From the NCBI RefSeq assembly GCF_000004195.4, contig NC_030680.2:1800964-1864963 (forward strand): a stretch of 64,000 nt of DNA, given 5' to 3'. Within the stretch, counting starts at the first letter, position 1. Every line of letters begins with the position of its first letter. Below, piece after piece: positions 32,746 through 44,095 of this stretch. The notes beneath the pieces were generated by a model. The model was not told the DNA's origin, did no database searches, and worked only from the letters and a program-made list of their open reading frames with translations. Source of the stretch: Xenopus tropicalis. Taxonomy: Eukaryota > Chordata > Amphibia > Anura > Pipidae. The position numbers and the translations under genes were made by a program.

Positions 32746-33863
32746 TATGTGCAGTCGTGTTGGTGGAAGCGCATGAGAATATAACCAAAAAGATAAAAAT
32801 ATATATAGTGCAAATCAAAATGATAAAAAGTTTGAAGAAATTTTTTTTTTTTTTTTTTTTTTTATATACTATATAACGTGAGTGCTTAATCAAAACACCA
32901 AGTCTAGATAAGGTGACCCCAAACCTGTATATATTAAGACACTAATTCGATATCTGCTCACCAGAACCACTTATATGGGAGTATGTAGAGTCATCCCAAC
33001 CGGGCATTGATTGAAGAGGGTTCAAATGACACAATTCATATAGGGTAGGAGATGAAGCAAAATATAGCGTAAAATCGTTTAATATAATAAAATCCTGCGC
33101 AAATGCAGGCTACTTACAATGTAGTAGTAGGTATAAAAACACAGAGTAGAGGAGTCAATGGTAGCCCAACGCGTTTCGCATGCTCTCTGCACGCTTCCTC
33201 AGGAGCAAAAATAAAGTATATATATATCTATACTTTATTTTTGCTCCTGAGGAAGCGTGCAGAGAGCACGCGAAACGCGTTGGGCTACCATTGACTCCTC
33301 TACTCTGTGTTTTTATACCTACTACTACATTGTAAGTAGCCTGCATTTGCGCAGGATTTTATTATATTAAACGATTTTACGCTATATTTTGCTTCATCTC
33401 CTACCCTATATGAATTGTGTCATTTGAACCCTCTTCAATCAATGCCCGGTTGGGATGACTCTACATACTCCCATATAAGTGGTTCTGGTGAGCAGATATC
33501 GAATTAGTGTCTTAATATATACAGGTTTGGGGTCACCTTATCTAGACTTGGTGTTTTGATTAAGCACTCACGTTATATAGTATATAAAAAAAAAAAAAAA
33601 AAAAATTTCTTCAAACTTTTTATCATTTTGATTTGCACTATATATATTTTTATCTTTTTGGTTATATTCTCATGCGCTTCCACCAACACGACTGCACATA
33701 TTCTTTGAGGCTCATCCTAAGGGGAGCTTACATCGGGAGGAAGCAGCATCCCATCTATATTGATTCCTACCACATTGAAGGTCTATATACACGGATCCTT
33801 TCATCAAGAAGCGCTGGATTATGAGTGTTTATTCACTCCATAAACATTATACGTATCCAGTAA
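32746..33863. mobile_element. Palindromic element nested in the Penelope-like element (14-bp TSD)
   Basis: TACGTATCCAGTAA occurs at 32732-32745 and 33850-33863. Between them are inverted arms 32746 to ~33214 and ~33237 to 33700, nearly perfect, meeting at a TATATATATC core near 33223, plus a 150-bp asymmetric tail (33701-33849). Same architecture as 51362-52956. The centre carries a hammerhead-like motif. Confidence 0.88.
33247..33276 (+). ncRNA. Hammerhead-ribozyme-like motif (degenerate)
   Basis: CTGAGGA (33247-33253; consensus CTGATGA), then a perfect 6-bp stem GCGTGC/GCACGC (255-260, 266-271) with AGAGA loop, then GAAAC (272-276). The inverted arm holds a near copy. Penelope-like elements are known to carry such motifs. 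One core base differs, so activity is doubtful. Confidence 0.4.
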
Positions 33864-34400
33864 GCCTCTCTATATAGTAATTCTTTTAATCTATTTCCTC
33901 CTCTTTGGCTCAACTATTCCAACAACTTGAAATTTAAGCTGATTCACTCTGTGTCCGTATTCAATAAAATGGCCTGCAACAGCCTGTTCTATTTTTTCTG
34001 TGTTAATTGCTGACTTATGTTCTCTTATCCGTTCGCGAACTGTTCTCGTCGTTTGCCCAACATATGCCAGCCCACACGGGCATTTGCCCAACATATGCCA
34101 GCCCACACGGGCATTTGCCCAACATATGCCAGCCCACACGGGCGTTTGCCCAACATATGCCAGCCCACACGGGCATTTGCCCAACATATGCCAGCCCACA
34201 TGGGCATTTGATGACATATACTGCGTAGGTTGAGCAACACGAGAATCTCCCATGTAACCTGATTGCATGACCTTTTCTAGGGGGATATATCCCCTCTCCT
34301 ACTTGTACATTTGAGCAGCAATTGCAATTGTAACATGGAAAAGTGCCTTGTTTCCTTCTCATATCATCTCTTTGTAACACTGTTAGTTCCCAAATCTGAT
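33864..34400 (-). pseudogene. Penelope-like GIY-YIG endonuclease domain
   Basis: The minus-strand frames read CYNCNCCSNVQVGEGIYPPR (the CxxC region before the domain), AVYVIKCPCGLAYVG (the GIY-YIG equivalent, with VYVI and AYVG), RTVRERIREHKSAINT (the R-x-x-x-R-x-x-E-H region) and AGHFIEYGHRVNQLKF. The C-terminus continues across the nested insertion: GNRLKELLYREAYWIR before 33863 and KLETLSPLGLNKEYDL beyond 32731. A 31-bp repeat expansion disrupts the catalytic start. Family: PLE endonuclease that nicks target DNA. Confidence 0.85.
34056..34212. repeat. 31-bp tandem repeat, about 5 copies, inside the GIY-YIG core
   Basis: Unit CCAGCCCACACGGGCATTTG + CCCAACATATG. On the minus strand each copy re-encodes the CPCGLAYVGQ stretch, shifting frame by one each time. 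Confidence 0.93.
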
Positions 34401-34760
34401 CTTACTAAATAGTTACCCACACTCCTCCCTTTCTTGTAAGCAATGACTGGGGGCCTCTCGAACTCCTTTATATATGGCAAATTATCTCTAACCAGTGACC
34501 AGTGTCTCCTTAGAATTTGAGCAACATGTTTACTCAAGGTGTTATATTGTTTTTAATTTCATTTTCATGTTTTTTTAAAATTTATAAGGGTATAGTGTTG
34601 CAGTTCAACTAACACTTAAAGATACACATTGATCACTTAATTGTAACACATGAGTGTCTACTTAGCTCCACTGCTGTTTTATACATTGTTGTAATGTAGG
34701 AACATCTCCACTAGAGGGAGCACAGGGGATAAAAGGTGCTGTGTGTAATTGCCAATTAGC

Positions 34761-34787
34761 TTGATAAAAGGTCTTGTGACCTGAAAC
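34761..34787 (+). ncRNA. Hammerhead-like motif in the Penelope-like terminal repeat
   Basis: TTGATAA (34761-34767), stem AGGTC/GACCT (769-773, 778-782) with TTGT loop, then GAAAC (783-787). It is repeated in reverse in the left arm near 32375-32400. Core bases deviate from CTGATGA. Confidence 0.35.
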
Positions 34788-35345
34788 GTTGCTGCTGCTG
34801 CTGTTGTTGTTTGCCCCAAAAAAATGTTGCAATAAAGGCATTTTAATCTACAAAGACAAGAGGTGCTGTTCCTGTTCTTCTGTACCTGGATGTGCCGATG
34901 GAAAGTGGCCATTGGGCAACCTGCACTACTTCTAACTAATCACAAGGCTTGGTGCTGACTACTACTCTCCAGAACTTCAACAGGTTCCACTTTCCTTTGA
35001 GGACATCTTGCATACAGATGTCCTTCCTGTTAACAAAAGTTACATTTCTTCGGGGAAGAACAGTTTGTTATTTCATGCCCAGCCTTCCCACAGCCTTGGC
35101 ACAGTGTGCACCCGTCTGCCATATGCCCGCACTGCCGGCACCTCCTGCAAAAGTCTGGCATACCACTGAAAAAACAGTCAATGTTTACCGTACCCAAACG
35201 AAATCTCGCCGGTGGAAACACACCATTCTCGAAGATGGCCTTAAACCTGTATTTCGAGGTCCAAATTACAAGTTCATTTAGGATTTTACCTACAAAAGAA
35301 CGTTTTTTTGCAGTTCCTACCAAGTACTGACTCTATCTCCTTGAG

Positions 35346-35525
35346 TGGCACCGCCAGCCCCCTCCCCTGAGGGGAGACTTTGCGCCAGTATGGATCGAGT
35401 CTGGGCTATTGGGGCCCGCTGGGTTATTTCCTGCCCTGCCGGCACAGTCTGACTCAGAGCATAGCTCCCAACTGTGAAATTTAGCGGGAAAGCCCCTATT
35501 TCAACAGCTCAACCTGCAGTCCCAT
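35346..35525 (+). repeat. Interspersed repeat, second copy of 15648-15826
   Basis: Same orientation as the copy at 15648, with about 95% visible identity. Confidence 0.75.
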
Positions 35526-35559
35526 TGGGTACACCTTCAGCTAAAGGTTAGGGCAACCC

Positions 35560-35697
35560 CCTTTTTTCCTGACCCCAAGGCCAAAAAGTACAAGGGTCAG
35601 TGGGCTCACATTCACCCAAAGGCTAGGGAGAGATCCTTTATTTCCAACCCACAGACCAAAAGGCCCTAAGGAGCAAGGGGCAAGGGTCATTGTCTGA
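35560..35697 (+). repeat. Degenerate relatives of the 29899-32050 minisatellite unit
   Basis: GACCCCAAGGCCAAAAAGTA, GGCTAGGGAGAGATCC and CCCTAAGGAGCAAGGGGCAA resemble the unit, much diverged. May be close to the sequence from which the array arose. Confidence 0.5.
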
Positions 35698-35699
35698 AG

Positions 35700-36855
35700 A
35701 CTATACTTGGCCATTCCCCCAGGCTGTATGGAACCCCCAGGCTGCATGGAACCCCCAGTCTGCTCAGCAAACAATTGTTTTGAAAGTTGTTTATGTTATA
35801 TGATAATTCTCATCTTGGTGTTAATGTTGATTGATTTTTGGTTTTATGACAAAGATGAAGTGTAGAATAGTAAGACACTTGGTTCTCAGGTGTGTAGGAT
35901 GGCAAGTGGAGGAGCTGGGTTCCCATAAGGGAGAGTGCTGGCTTATTTATAGTTGGGGGCTTTGTACCTGCACCTCCTGGCAGGAGGTGTTTTTTGCTTT
36001 TACATTCGGGCCACCAGCTGGCGCCTTACCAAGGCTATCAATGGCATTGCACCCACACACTCCTGCACCTTTTTGTGTTTAATTTGTGCCCCCTGGATGG
36101 GTGTCATAGTCCTCTGGGCTTGACCCCAGGCCAAGACTTACACCCTGGGGGAAGCTTTGGCAGAACCCTGGGTAGACGGGACTCCCCCTAGCTGCAAGGC
36201 AAGGGGGAGTCCAATGACCTGGTGGGGCTCACCCTAGCTTCAGTGAAGGGGGACCTACCTGCCCATGGTGTTTGTTGGTTGGTGCCTTGGACACATGAGT
36301 ATCGGAGGCCTTCGGGTAGGACTCACTGGCAATGATTTAATATCATCAATGTAAGTTGTTTGTCGAATGACAGAATACAGAACATTTGTTAAGAACCTGC
36401 AACAATTATCCTCTATGATTGATTTCTTGGCTGATAGAGCTATGCTAACATGTGGAATCCTGTTGTAAAAAAATGACATCTAAATTCCACGCTAAAGTTC
36501 TGTTAGGGGTGCAGGGTGAGTTGTGGGCTGGTGAGGAATGAGTTAACATGCCCTGGCCATGCAGCCTATCAGAGACAAGCGTAGGCTTCTCTAACCCCCT
36601 GAGTGCACTCCCCTTTGCCAGTTCAATCAAGTCTCTCACACAGTTAGTACCTTTATAAACCTTCAGCTTTACCCGGGAGCTGAGCTGTGAGTAGTTACAA
36701 TAGTTACAAAACATCTGCCTATTGTGCTGCCAACGAGTTACACACTTGTTACTTGCAGTTACACCCGGGAGCTGAGCTGTGAGTTGGTACAATTGTTTCT
36801 GTCATGCCCGCATTGTATTTCCCTGGCATGTATAGAGTTAAACTTGGCAGCATTT
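35700..36855. other. Spacer, no gene recognised
   Basis: No splice-supported exon or known domain. A 20-bp direct repeat CCCGGGAGCTGAGCTGTGAG occurs near 36672 and 36767. Confidence 0.45.
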
Positions 36856-36861
36856 GGCTTA

Positions 36862-38160
36862 GCAAACAGCACCTCTTGTCTCCATCAAAAAAGCCTTTAT
36901 TAAATATACATGGCTTTGGCAAAAGCAACGTTTCAGGCCTTTTCTCAAGCTTCCCAAGCACTAAGAGAAGCCTTATATACATGACATTATAACGCCCTCT
37001 ACTGGCCATTATCCATAGGCAGTCACAGCATCTAATTACATACAAAACTTGTTACATGGCCACATTTATATACAAAACAACGTTACTTCTTTTCAAGTTT
37101 TCCAATGTTACCCAATACAAAGTACCTGTTAAAACACACAAATAAAACCAGATAAAAACAATTTACATTTGAAAAATAGCTCACAGACCGTATTCCCCAT
37201 TTAGTCCTTGGGGGGGTCAGGGTCCCAAGTCTCCTAATCCCCATCGCTTCTTTTCTTAATAACATTTTTGTTCTATTTCCACCTCAATGTAGTTTGGGAA
37301 CATGATCCACTATCTGGAATTGTAGTTGTTGAACCCCATGGAGCCGCAACCACTTGTTCCCCATTCTTATAGCGGATTTATGTTCACGGATTCATTCTCA
37401 TACGGAGCGACATGTCTGCCCCACATATAATAAACCACAAGGGCATTTAATTACGTAAACTGCAAAAATTGTGGCACGTGTATAGTGTCCCCCTATCTTA
37501 ATGGGGGTGCCCTTGCGTGGATGGTACAACGCCTCTCCTTTTTGGCAGTTAGAGCAGCAGCCGTAGCTCAGGCATGGAAATGTCCCCTGTTTCACTGTGC
37601 TACATACAGTCTGACCCCTTTTGCCTGACCCCATGTCTGACTTTATTAATGTGGAGCCAATTGTGCAATTCCTTTTATAGGACATAAGGGAGAATTCTCT
37701 GAAAATGGAGACCTCCGTTATCCCATCACACAAGACCCCCCAATGATTCCTCACAATATCTGCCCCCTGGTGGCTCAAACCATCGTATCTTGTAACAAAG
37801 GGAATGCGGTCATTCAATTTTTTTGACTTGGCCCTACAACATGTGATTCCTGTTTCCCAATCTCCTCTCTCTGACGCACCAGCAATTTACTTGGATAACC
37901 CCTCTCTCTAAATTTCTCCTGCATCTCACTCAACCTAATATTCAATTGGTCACTATTGGACACAATTCATCTCACTCTGCTCAACTGAGACTTAGGGAGA
38001 GATTTTTTAATTTGATGTGGATGAAAAGATTCAAAGATTCTACAGGGGGTCCCAAGGGACAAGTTCCTGGCCACTCCCCCCTTATGCATACGGTAATGAG
38101 GGAGGGTCCTAGCAGGGGATAAAAGGGCAACAGACCCAGGTACTCATTAGATCATACTTG
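36862..38160 (-). pseudogene. Second Penelope-like fragment (RT end plus GIY-YIG domain)
   Basis: The minus-strand frame from 37817 to 37398 reads FVTRYDGLSHQGADIVRNHW (connector after RT), TFPCLSYGCCSNCQKGEALY and AVYVIKCPCGLLYVGQTCRS, then stops; EHKSAIRMG and LQFQIVDHVPKL follow in the decayed domain. The left end (36862-36960) is a terminal repeat like that of the first element (ACAGCACCTCTTGTC, AACGTTTCAGGCC). The 5' side is truncated near 38160. Confidence 0.8.
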
Positions 38161-38730
38161 GGCTTCCAATTCTGTTGGGGGGGGGGGGCTCAGGTTTCCA
38201 AACTCTTGCCTCAGGGGAACACAAAAGATAACTGGGTAACGTACATAGGGTTAATCTGTGTTTTATTCCCTTTTATTTTATTTACGGTTTTGTATGTATA
38301 TGTCTCTTTTTGTAATGTCTGTGTATATGCCCTGTTTAGTCTTGTAATATTAAATATAAATGTAATAAGTTATGTCCTTTGGCTCTATAAAGATCCCACG
38401 TACCTTGTTTAAATGTTTGGGCTTCGAATGCATTAACTGCTTGTCTGTGGGTAGAGGGAAAGGTGTCTGTGTAACTGCTAATTAACTAGTTGGCTGCTGG
38501 CAGGAGAGTGTGTAATTAACCCTTTGGCTGCTAGAGTGCTGGGGGAATGAGTGGAAGCTAACCCTAACTACAGTGAGAGAGAGTGAGGGGTACATGTGTG
38601 TATTGGGGAATAGTACCTGTTGTAGGGAGCAGGGAGATACTCACATTAGGTTTCTATCCCCTGTTAATGATAGATGGGGGCAGGGAATAGTTATTTGGGG
38701 TGGGGGGGTGTCTGACGTTAGTCTAACCTG
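38160..38730. other. Spacer, no gene recognised
   Basis: A short poly-G run and AT-rich sequence. Nothing supported. Confidence 0.4.
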
Positions 38731-38734
38731 TGTG

Positions 38735-39105
38735 TATATGTGTGTTTATATATACCTGTATCCCCGAAACACCTGTGTCTCTGAGCCAATGGGATCATTT
38801 GGCCGGTATCATTTATGGATTAATTTTAAGGTTCCACCTAGTTCTCTATGGAGGTTGAAAAAAAAAATTATAGATGCTAGTGAATTGACCAATGAGAATT
38901 CTGATTAGATTCCCAGCACTATGTCAGCTATTCAGATATTATCTTACATATAGAAATAATTACATAATTTTCCCGTCATTATATGGCACAGGAATCAGAC
39001 ATGGGGATAAAGGGACAGACTTGTTCAGTGCTGGGAAACTGTGCTTATTGCTCCCAACTCCAATTGCAGGAACAGAGAACAGGGAGCCGGATTTGGTTTG
39101 ATGGC
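38735..39105 (+). mobile_element. T2-type MITE-containing repeat, truncated
   Basis: Shares CACCTGTGTCTCTGAGCCAA and ATGGGATCATTT with 41618-41660, then the T2-type interior (CAGGAATCAGACATGGGGAT). Confidence 0.65.
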
Positions 39106-39295
39106 AGCTGGCGGCCCCTGTGGAAAACTTTGAAAGCCTAAATCTTTAATTTAATTAGGCTTTATAACCTCTGCACTTGGGCAGTAAGTTCAGAACATTT
39201 ATGTTTATGTTCTGTATACAAAATACAGCATTTTCAATTATATTCTATTTTAGACATTCATTCTAAAGCGCACAGTACCTTTAACCATCTGCCAT
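39100..39295 (+). repeat. Interspersed repeat (AAGTTCAGAAC family)
   Basis: Homologous to 42090-42275 and 56845-57008 (GGCAGTAAGTTCAGAACATT, AAAATACAGCATTTTC, TTTTAGAC). Two copies end in CCTTTAA, suggesting a T2-type terminus. Confidence 0.65.
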
Positions 39296-39299
39296 GCCA

Positions 39300-40688
39300 A
39301 AAGAAATAATATAGTGTTCATTTATGTTAGCATTCCTCCTTCTAAGCCAAAGGCCTCAGTTATTTTTTAGCCAACACCCCCCCCAAAAAACACAATAGAG
39401 GTGCTCCAATAATAAAATGCAACAAGAGCTAACAATTGAAATGGTTTAAAGTCCCAGAGAACATGCATGTGTTAGTATATATGTAAGGTAGTGCTACTCA
39501 CTGAGCCATTATTATCCTTTATCTATTACCGATACACCCCCACACATTTACAGAGGGATAGTTTATCACTCACAGAGGAGCTAACAATCTAATTTCCCAA
39601 TCACATTCACAAAACTCACAAAGTCAGATAAATGCCCCAATTGGAAAATGTGTTTCCTGAAATAAAATGCCCTGTTTTCCGACAAGTGCTGCGCATAGGG
39701 CTGTGTGGCACATACATTCTGCCCCTATGTAAACAGTCGGGGGGGTCGGTGTGAACCCCCCACCCAACAGCAAGTGGACTCAGGGGCAGTTACTGTAATT
39801 TTTTACATTTCTTTTTCAAAACATTTTTGTCCCCAGAAATGCCCTTGTTTTATAAATCCCTTTGCAGCCATTTTATGCTGTAGGTTTGGAGAGTAACAAA
39901 GGGTAAAAATGAAAGTACAAGTAACAAATACACTTGGCTTCAGGCTTCAGTGTCTGCGCATCTGGTCCCTCCATGGGAAGTTGGCACTGCCCAGCCTTTG
40001 TAAGCAATAGGGAGCCATAGCAACGGGGTAACTCAGTGCATCTGCCTTTATGGAGGACACGTTTCCCTCGATCCTACTTCAGGGGCAGTTAGTTTCCCTT
40101 TAAACCTTATAGGCGCCTCTTGTTTATTTAAAGTGTTGAAGGTTCCAGTGAAAGTCGGGCAAATCCTTTGTTGGAAAGAAACAAATTAATTAGCAAAGGG
40201 GGGAAACATTTCAGCAAATTCTCTTTATCAGCAGCTTCGTTTATACACAAACGTCTATCACTAACGTGAGAAAGGGGCTCATAGAACAAAACTCATTGCA
40301 GCAAAGTAAATGAGCCCCTTGTCTAAATCTCACCAAAGTAAGTCGAACTTGATGGACTTTGGTCAACCAAAAGCACCTTTAGGGTTAATTTTAAATGAAT
40401 GTATATTGGAAAGATGCTAAAATGTCCAGGAAGGGTTAATACCCTGTGGGGTCGGGGCTGCCAGTATAGGGGCTCAATGGTGGGGCTCAGGGATAGTGGA
40501 TCCTGGAGTGATACCCACGGGGAGATTGTTTGACCAACGCGGTGGGTTCTACCTCTGGGTGTTGTACAGCTGAAAAGCAACAGTCACATCCAATGGATGA
40601 AAGTATTTGATGTAACTGTGATGTGAGTGATACCTGTTTCCATCAGATCGGCACCAACCATGGGTGAATTGGTTCCATCAAGAAAGTG
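39300..40688. other. Spacer, no gene recognised
   Basis: No array, exon or RNA gene seen. Only short frames without domain signature. Confidence 0.45.
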
Positions 40689-40689
40689 T

Positions 40690-41160
40690 TTCATTTGTTA
40701 TTGAGAAGCACTGAGGCCCAACGGCACTATAGAAATAAAGCCCCATGCCCCTGAAGATGCCCACAGTAGCTCTCCATCTTTTGCCCAACTACTGCACATG
40801 CTCAGTCTGCTCTTGGCTGATGTCACTGAGCTTAGGGAGCGACTCACAATATTCTTCTTTCCCCTGCCTGCTTGCTCTAGTCTCTGCCTGTTCCCTACAT
40901 GCATACAGGCCAACCAATCACAGTCCTGTCTGGCACTTTGAGCTTGGGGAGAGACTTTAGCTGAATCCTTATTGTGGGACTTTTCTTTCCCCCTTGTAAT
41001 GACCCCAAATACTGAGCTGTGTAACAAATATAAGTTACAAAGGTTGGAAATATAGGGAGAAGCTGTGACAAAAGTTCCAGTGACTTTGCTTATAATAAAC
41101 ACATTCTCTTGGAATAAGTGTTTCCCTGTATATAATATACTGATTTGCATATGCACCTTA
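40690..41160 (-). repeat. Inverted partner of the repeat at 18233-18710
   Basis: Reverse-complement match across almost its whole length. Long frames on both strands are shared with the other copy. Confidence 0.75.
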
Positions 41161-41599
41161 TGGTCTCCCCAATGTACAGAGCATTATTGTTGTGGGGATA
41201 AAAAGCAATAACTTCTCACAAAGTGATTATGAAGCAGTTGCATGGGGGTGTGTGTGCATTACACACGGGGAGAGGCCAAACTGTGCCAGTAGGTGTATAG
41301 GCAGAACAACATGATATGTCTGTATGGCACCCCCCGTCTGTATGGAACCCCCAGGCTGCTCAGCAACCCTTTGCTTTGGTCAGTGTAATGTGAGTGTTAG
41401 AGAGAGTCATTTATAGAAGGAGAGAATTCAGAATGTGTTTTGCTTAGAAAAAGCCCCAATTATCTCCTGAGCTGATATTTTGGGGGATGGGGATATGGGA
41501 ATATTTGTGAGTCTGTTGTAAACAAGTTATGTCTAAATACTGAGCTAAAGCTTGTTTGTATTGATATCCTGTAATACAGTGTGTGTAATAGGGCAGCGC

Positions 41600-41968
41600 T
41601 AGTTTATATGTACCTGTACCCATGATGCACCTGTGTCTCTGAGCCAATGGGATCATTTGTAGGTTTCATCTAGTTCTCTATGGGGGTTGAAGAAAAAAAT
41701 ATACACAAGAGCATTGACCAATGAGAATGCTGATTAGATTCCCAGCACTATATCAGCCATTTTGATATTATCTTACATATAGAGATAATTACATCATTTT
41801 TCCCGTCATTATATGGCACAGGAATCAGACATGGGGATAAAGGGACAGACTTGTTCAGTGCTGGGAAACTGTGCTTATTGCTCCCAACTCCAATTGCAGG
41901 AACAGAGAACAGGGAGCCGGATTTACTCACATCAGCTGGGATTCTCATTGGGGGATTCTTTTGCATAT
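41600..41968 (+). mobile_element. T2-type MITE-containing repeat
   Basis: Same arrangement as 38735-39105, better preserved through GATTCTCATTGGGGGATTC. Confidence 0.7.
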
Positions 41969-41974
41969 TAATGC

Positions 41975-42275
41975 AGCCACTGGCTCTGTGCTGTTGTTTT
42001 GATAATTTACTACATTCCCTAAGCTCCGCCTCCCAACAGCAGCCCAGAGCAAACTGAGCATGTGCAGGAGCCAGATCTTATAGAAGATGGTATAACAAAG
42101 TAACAAGATGGCAGCCCCCTGTGGACAACTTTGAAAGCATAAATCATTACTGTAATTAGGCTTCTCAGCCTCTGGGCTTGTGCAGTAAGTTCAGAATGTT
42201 TATGTTTATGTTCAGTATATAAAATACAGCATTTCTAATGATTTTCTTTTTTAGACTTTAGTTGTCCTTTAAAGA
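41975..42275 (+). repeat. Interspersed repeat (AAGTTCAGAAT family), ends CCTTTAA
   Basis: Matches 56755-57008 through CTAAGCTCCGCCTCC, AACAAGATGGCAGCCCC and TGCAGTAAGTTCAGAATGTT. Confidence 0.7.
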
Positions 42276-42325
42276 GGAAATATTCTGCCAACTTGACTTC
42301 TTTTCCGCACACATCAACTACTTAC

Positions 42326-42625
42326 GTCTTGATTTACACTGAAACTGTTTGGTGTATTTTCCCTTGTTGGTCACCACTTCACATTGAATGAGCTCGTTGC
42401 TGGTTGGTGGGAATCTCACGGTGCTGTTACAGGAATACAGTCCGTCCTCTCCGACTTGCGGCTCTGAAGTCACAACCTGCTCTGTGAGCGGCTCCCCAGA
42501 CTTGAACCATTTCACCTCCACTTTCCTCTGGGAGAAACCAGAGATGGTTATTGTAAAGTCGGCTACTTTGTTAATTGGTGGATCTTTTGGGAACGCCGTG
42601 ATCTCCGATAGGGTCGGGGGCACAT
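42326..42625 (-). CDS. IgC1 exon 6 of the multi-C1 array
   Basis: Acceptor GCAG|AT at 42626 and donor C|GTAAGT at 42325 give a 300-bp, phase 1-1 exon of 100 codons. It reads VPPTLSEITAFPKDPPINKV, FTITISGFSQRKVEVKWF, GLYSCNSTVRFPP and LIQCEVVTNKG. The C-strand tryptophan and F-strand cysteine are present, but the B-strand cysteine is replaced (TITISGF where C1 domains have T-L-x-C-x-x-x-G-F), so the standard disulfide cannot form. Skipping the donor would give a stop four codons on. It is the last exon of the series I can find; no TM exon follows in the window. Confidence 0.8.
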
Positions 42626-42739
42626 CTGCAACAACAAGATTACCCTTTAGCGCCACTAGAATGAGCCCTATATCATATAAATATGGGTATTTGTAGGCTG
42701 CCTGCTATTGGCTCGTGGGTTTGAATAGTGATGAGTGAA

Positions 42740-44048
42740 TTATTTGGCCAGAGAAAAGGGAATCATTTAACCATGAAATAAACCCAATAGGGCTGTTCTG
42801 CCCCAATAAGGGGTAATTATATCTTAGTTGGGATCAAGTACAGGTACTGTTTTATTATTACAGAGAAAAGGGAATCATTTAACCATGAAATAAACCCAAT
42901 AGGGCTGTTCTGCCCCAATAAGGGGTAATTATATCTTAGTTGGGATCAAGTACAGGTACTGTTTTATTATTACAGAGAAAAGGGAATCATTTAACCATTA
43001 AATAAACCCAATAGGGCTGTTCTGCCCCAATAAGGGGTAATTATATCTTAGTTGGGAACAAGTACAGGTACTGTTTTATTATTACAGAGAAAAGGGAATC
43101 ATTTAACCATGAAATAAACCCAATAGGGCTGTTCTGCCCCAATAAGGGGTAATTATATCTTAGTTGGGATCAAGTACAGGTACTGTTTTATTATTACAGA
43201 GAAAAGGGAATCATTTAACCATGAAATAAACCCAATAGGGCTGTTCTGCCCCAATAAGGGGTAATTATATCTTAGTTGGGATCAAGTACAGGTACTGTTT
43301 TATTATTACAGAGAAAAGGGAATCATTTAACCATGAAATAAACCCAATAGGGCTGTTCTGCCCCAATAAGGGGTAATTATATCTTAGTTGGGATCAAGTA
43401 CAGGTACTGTTTTATTATTACAGAGAAAAGGGAATCATTTAACCATTAAATAAACCCAATAGGGCTGTTCTGCCCCAATAAGGGGTAATTATATCTTAGT
43501 TGGGAACAAGTACAGGTACTGTTTTATTATTACAGAGAAAAGGGAATCATTTAACCATTAAATAAACCCAATAGGGCTGTTCTGCCCCAATAAGGGGTAA
43601 TTATATCTTAGTTGGGATCAAGTACAGGTACTGTTTTATTATTACAGAGAAAAGGGAATCATTTAACCATGAAATAAACCCAATAGGGCTGTTCTGCCCC
43701 AATAAGGGGTAATTATATCTTAGTTGGGATCAAGTACAGGTACTGTTTTATTATTACAGAGAAAAGGGAATCATTTAACCATTAAATAAACCCAATAGGA
43801 TTGTTCTGCCCCCAATAAGGGGTAATTATATCTTAGTTGGGATCAAGTACAGGTACTGTTTTATTATTACAGAGAAAAGGGAATCATTTAACCATGAAAT
43901 AAACCCAATAGGGCTGTTCTGCCCCAATAAGGGGTAATTATATCTTAGTTGGGATCAAGTACAGGTACTGTTTTATTATTACAGAGAAAAGGGGATCATT
44001 TAACCATGAAATAAACTCAATAGGGCTGTTCTGCCCCAATAAGGGGTA
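42740..44048 (-). repeat. 112-bp minisatellite, about 11.6 copies, intronic
   Basis: The unit contains AGAGAAAAGGGAATCATTTA, AATAGGGCTGTTCTGCCCCA and GTACAGGTACTGTTTTATTA. Copies differ at one or two positions (GAAATAAA/TAAATAAA, GGATC/GGAAC). It lies in the intron between C1 exons 5 and 6. Confidence 0.97.
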
Positions 44049-44095
44049 ACAACAACAACAACAACAATAACCACCACCGTTAGCGTATTACTTAC

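Larger units (their letters stand above)
32271..34985 (-). mobile_element. Penelope-like element with 15-bp target duplication
   Basis: AGAACTTCAACAGGT occurs at 32271-32285 and 34971-34985 and flanks the insertion. Inside are inverted arms (32286 to ~32620 and ~34548 to 34884, beginning ACAGAAGAACAGGAACAGCA) plus an asymmetric ~85-bp tail, and a GIY-YIG endonuclease frame on the minus strand. The inverted terminal copies and GIY-YIG domain define Penelope-like elements (Neptune/Poseidon type). No RT core remains. Confidence 0.88.
32085..35323 (-). pseudogene. Tx1-like LINE ORF1, antisense, split by a Penelope-like insertion
   Basis: From 35323 downward: a region ending FRLGTVNIDCFFSGMPDF, knuckles CRRCRQCGHMADGC, CQGCGKAGHEITNC and CNFC-stop-QEGHLYARC, then QRKVEPVEVL. 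Coding then resumes in the same frame at 32285, beyond the 2.7-kb insertion, as SDMGELPVPVGMIPRSPGKE, a lysine-rich stretch and DSSSSTDVQS. The right part (34971-35323) and left part (to about 32085) share one 15-bp duplicated target. An in-frame stop lies in the third knuckle. Layout resembles the ORF1 copy at 14576-15028. Confidence 0.75.
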
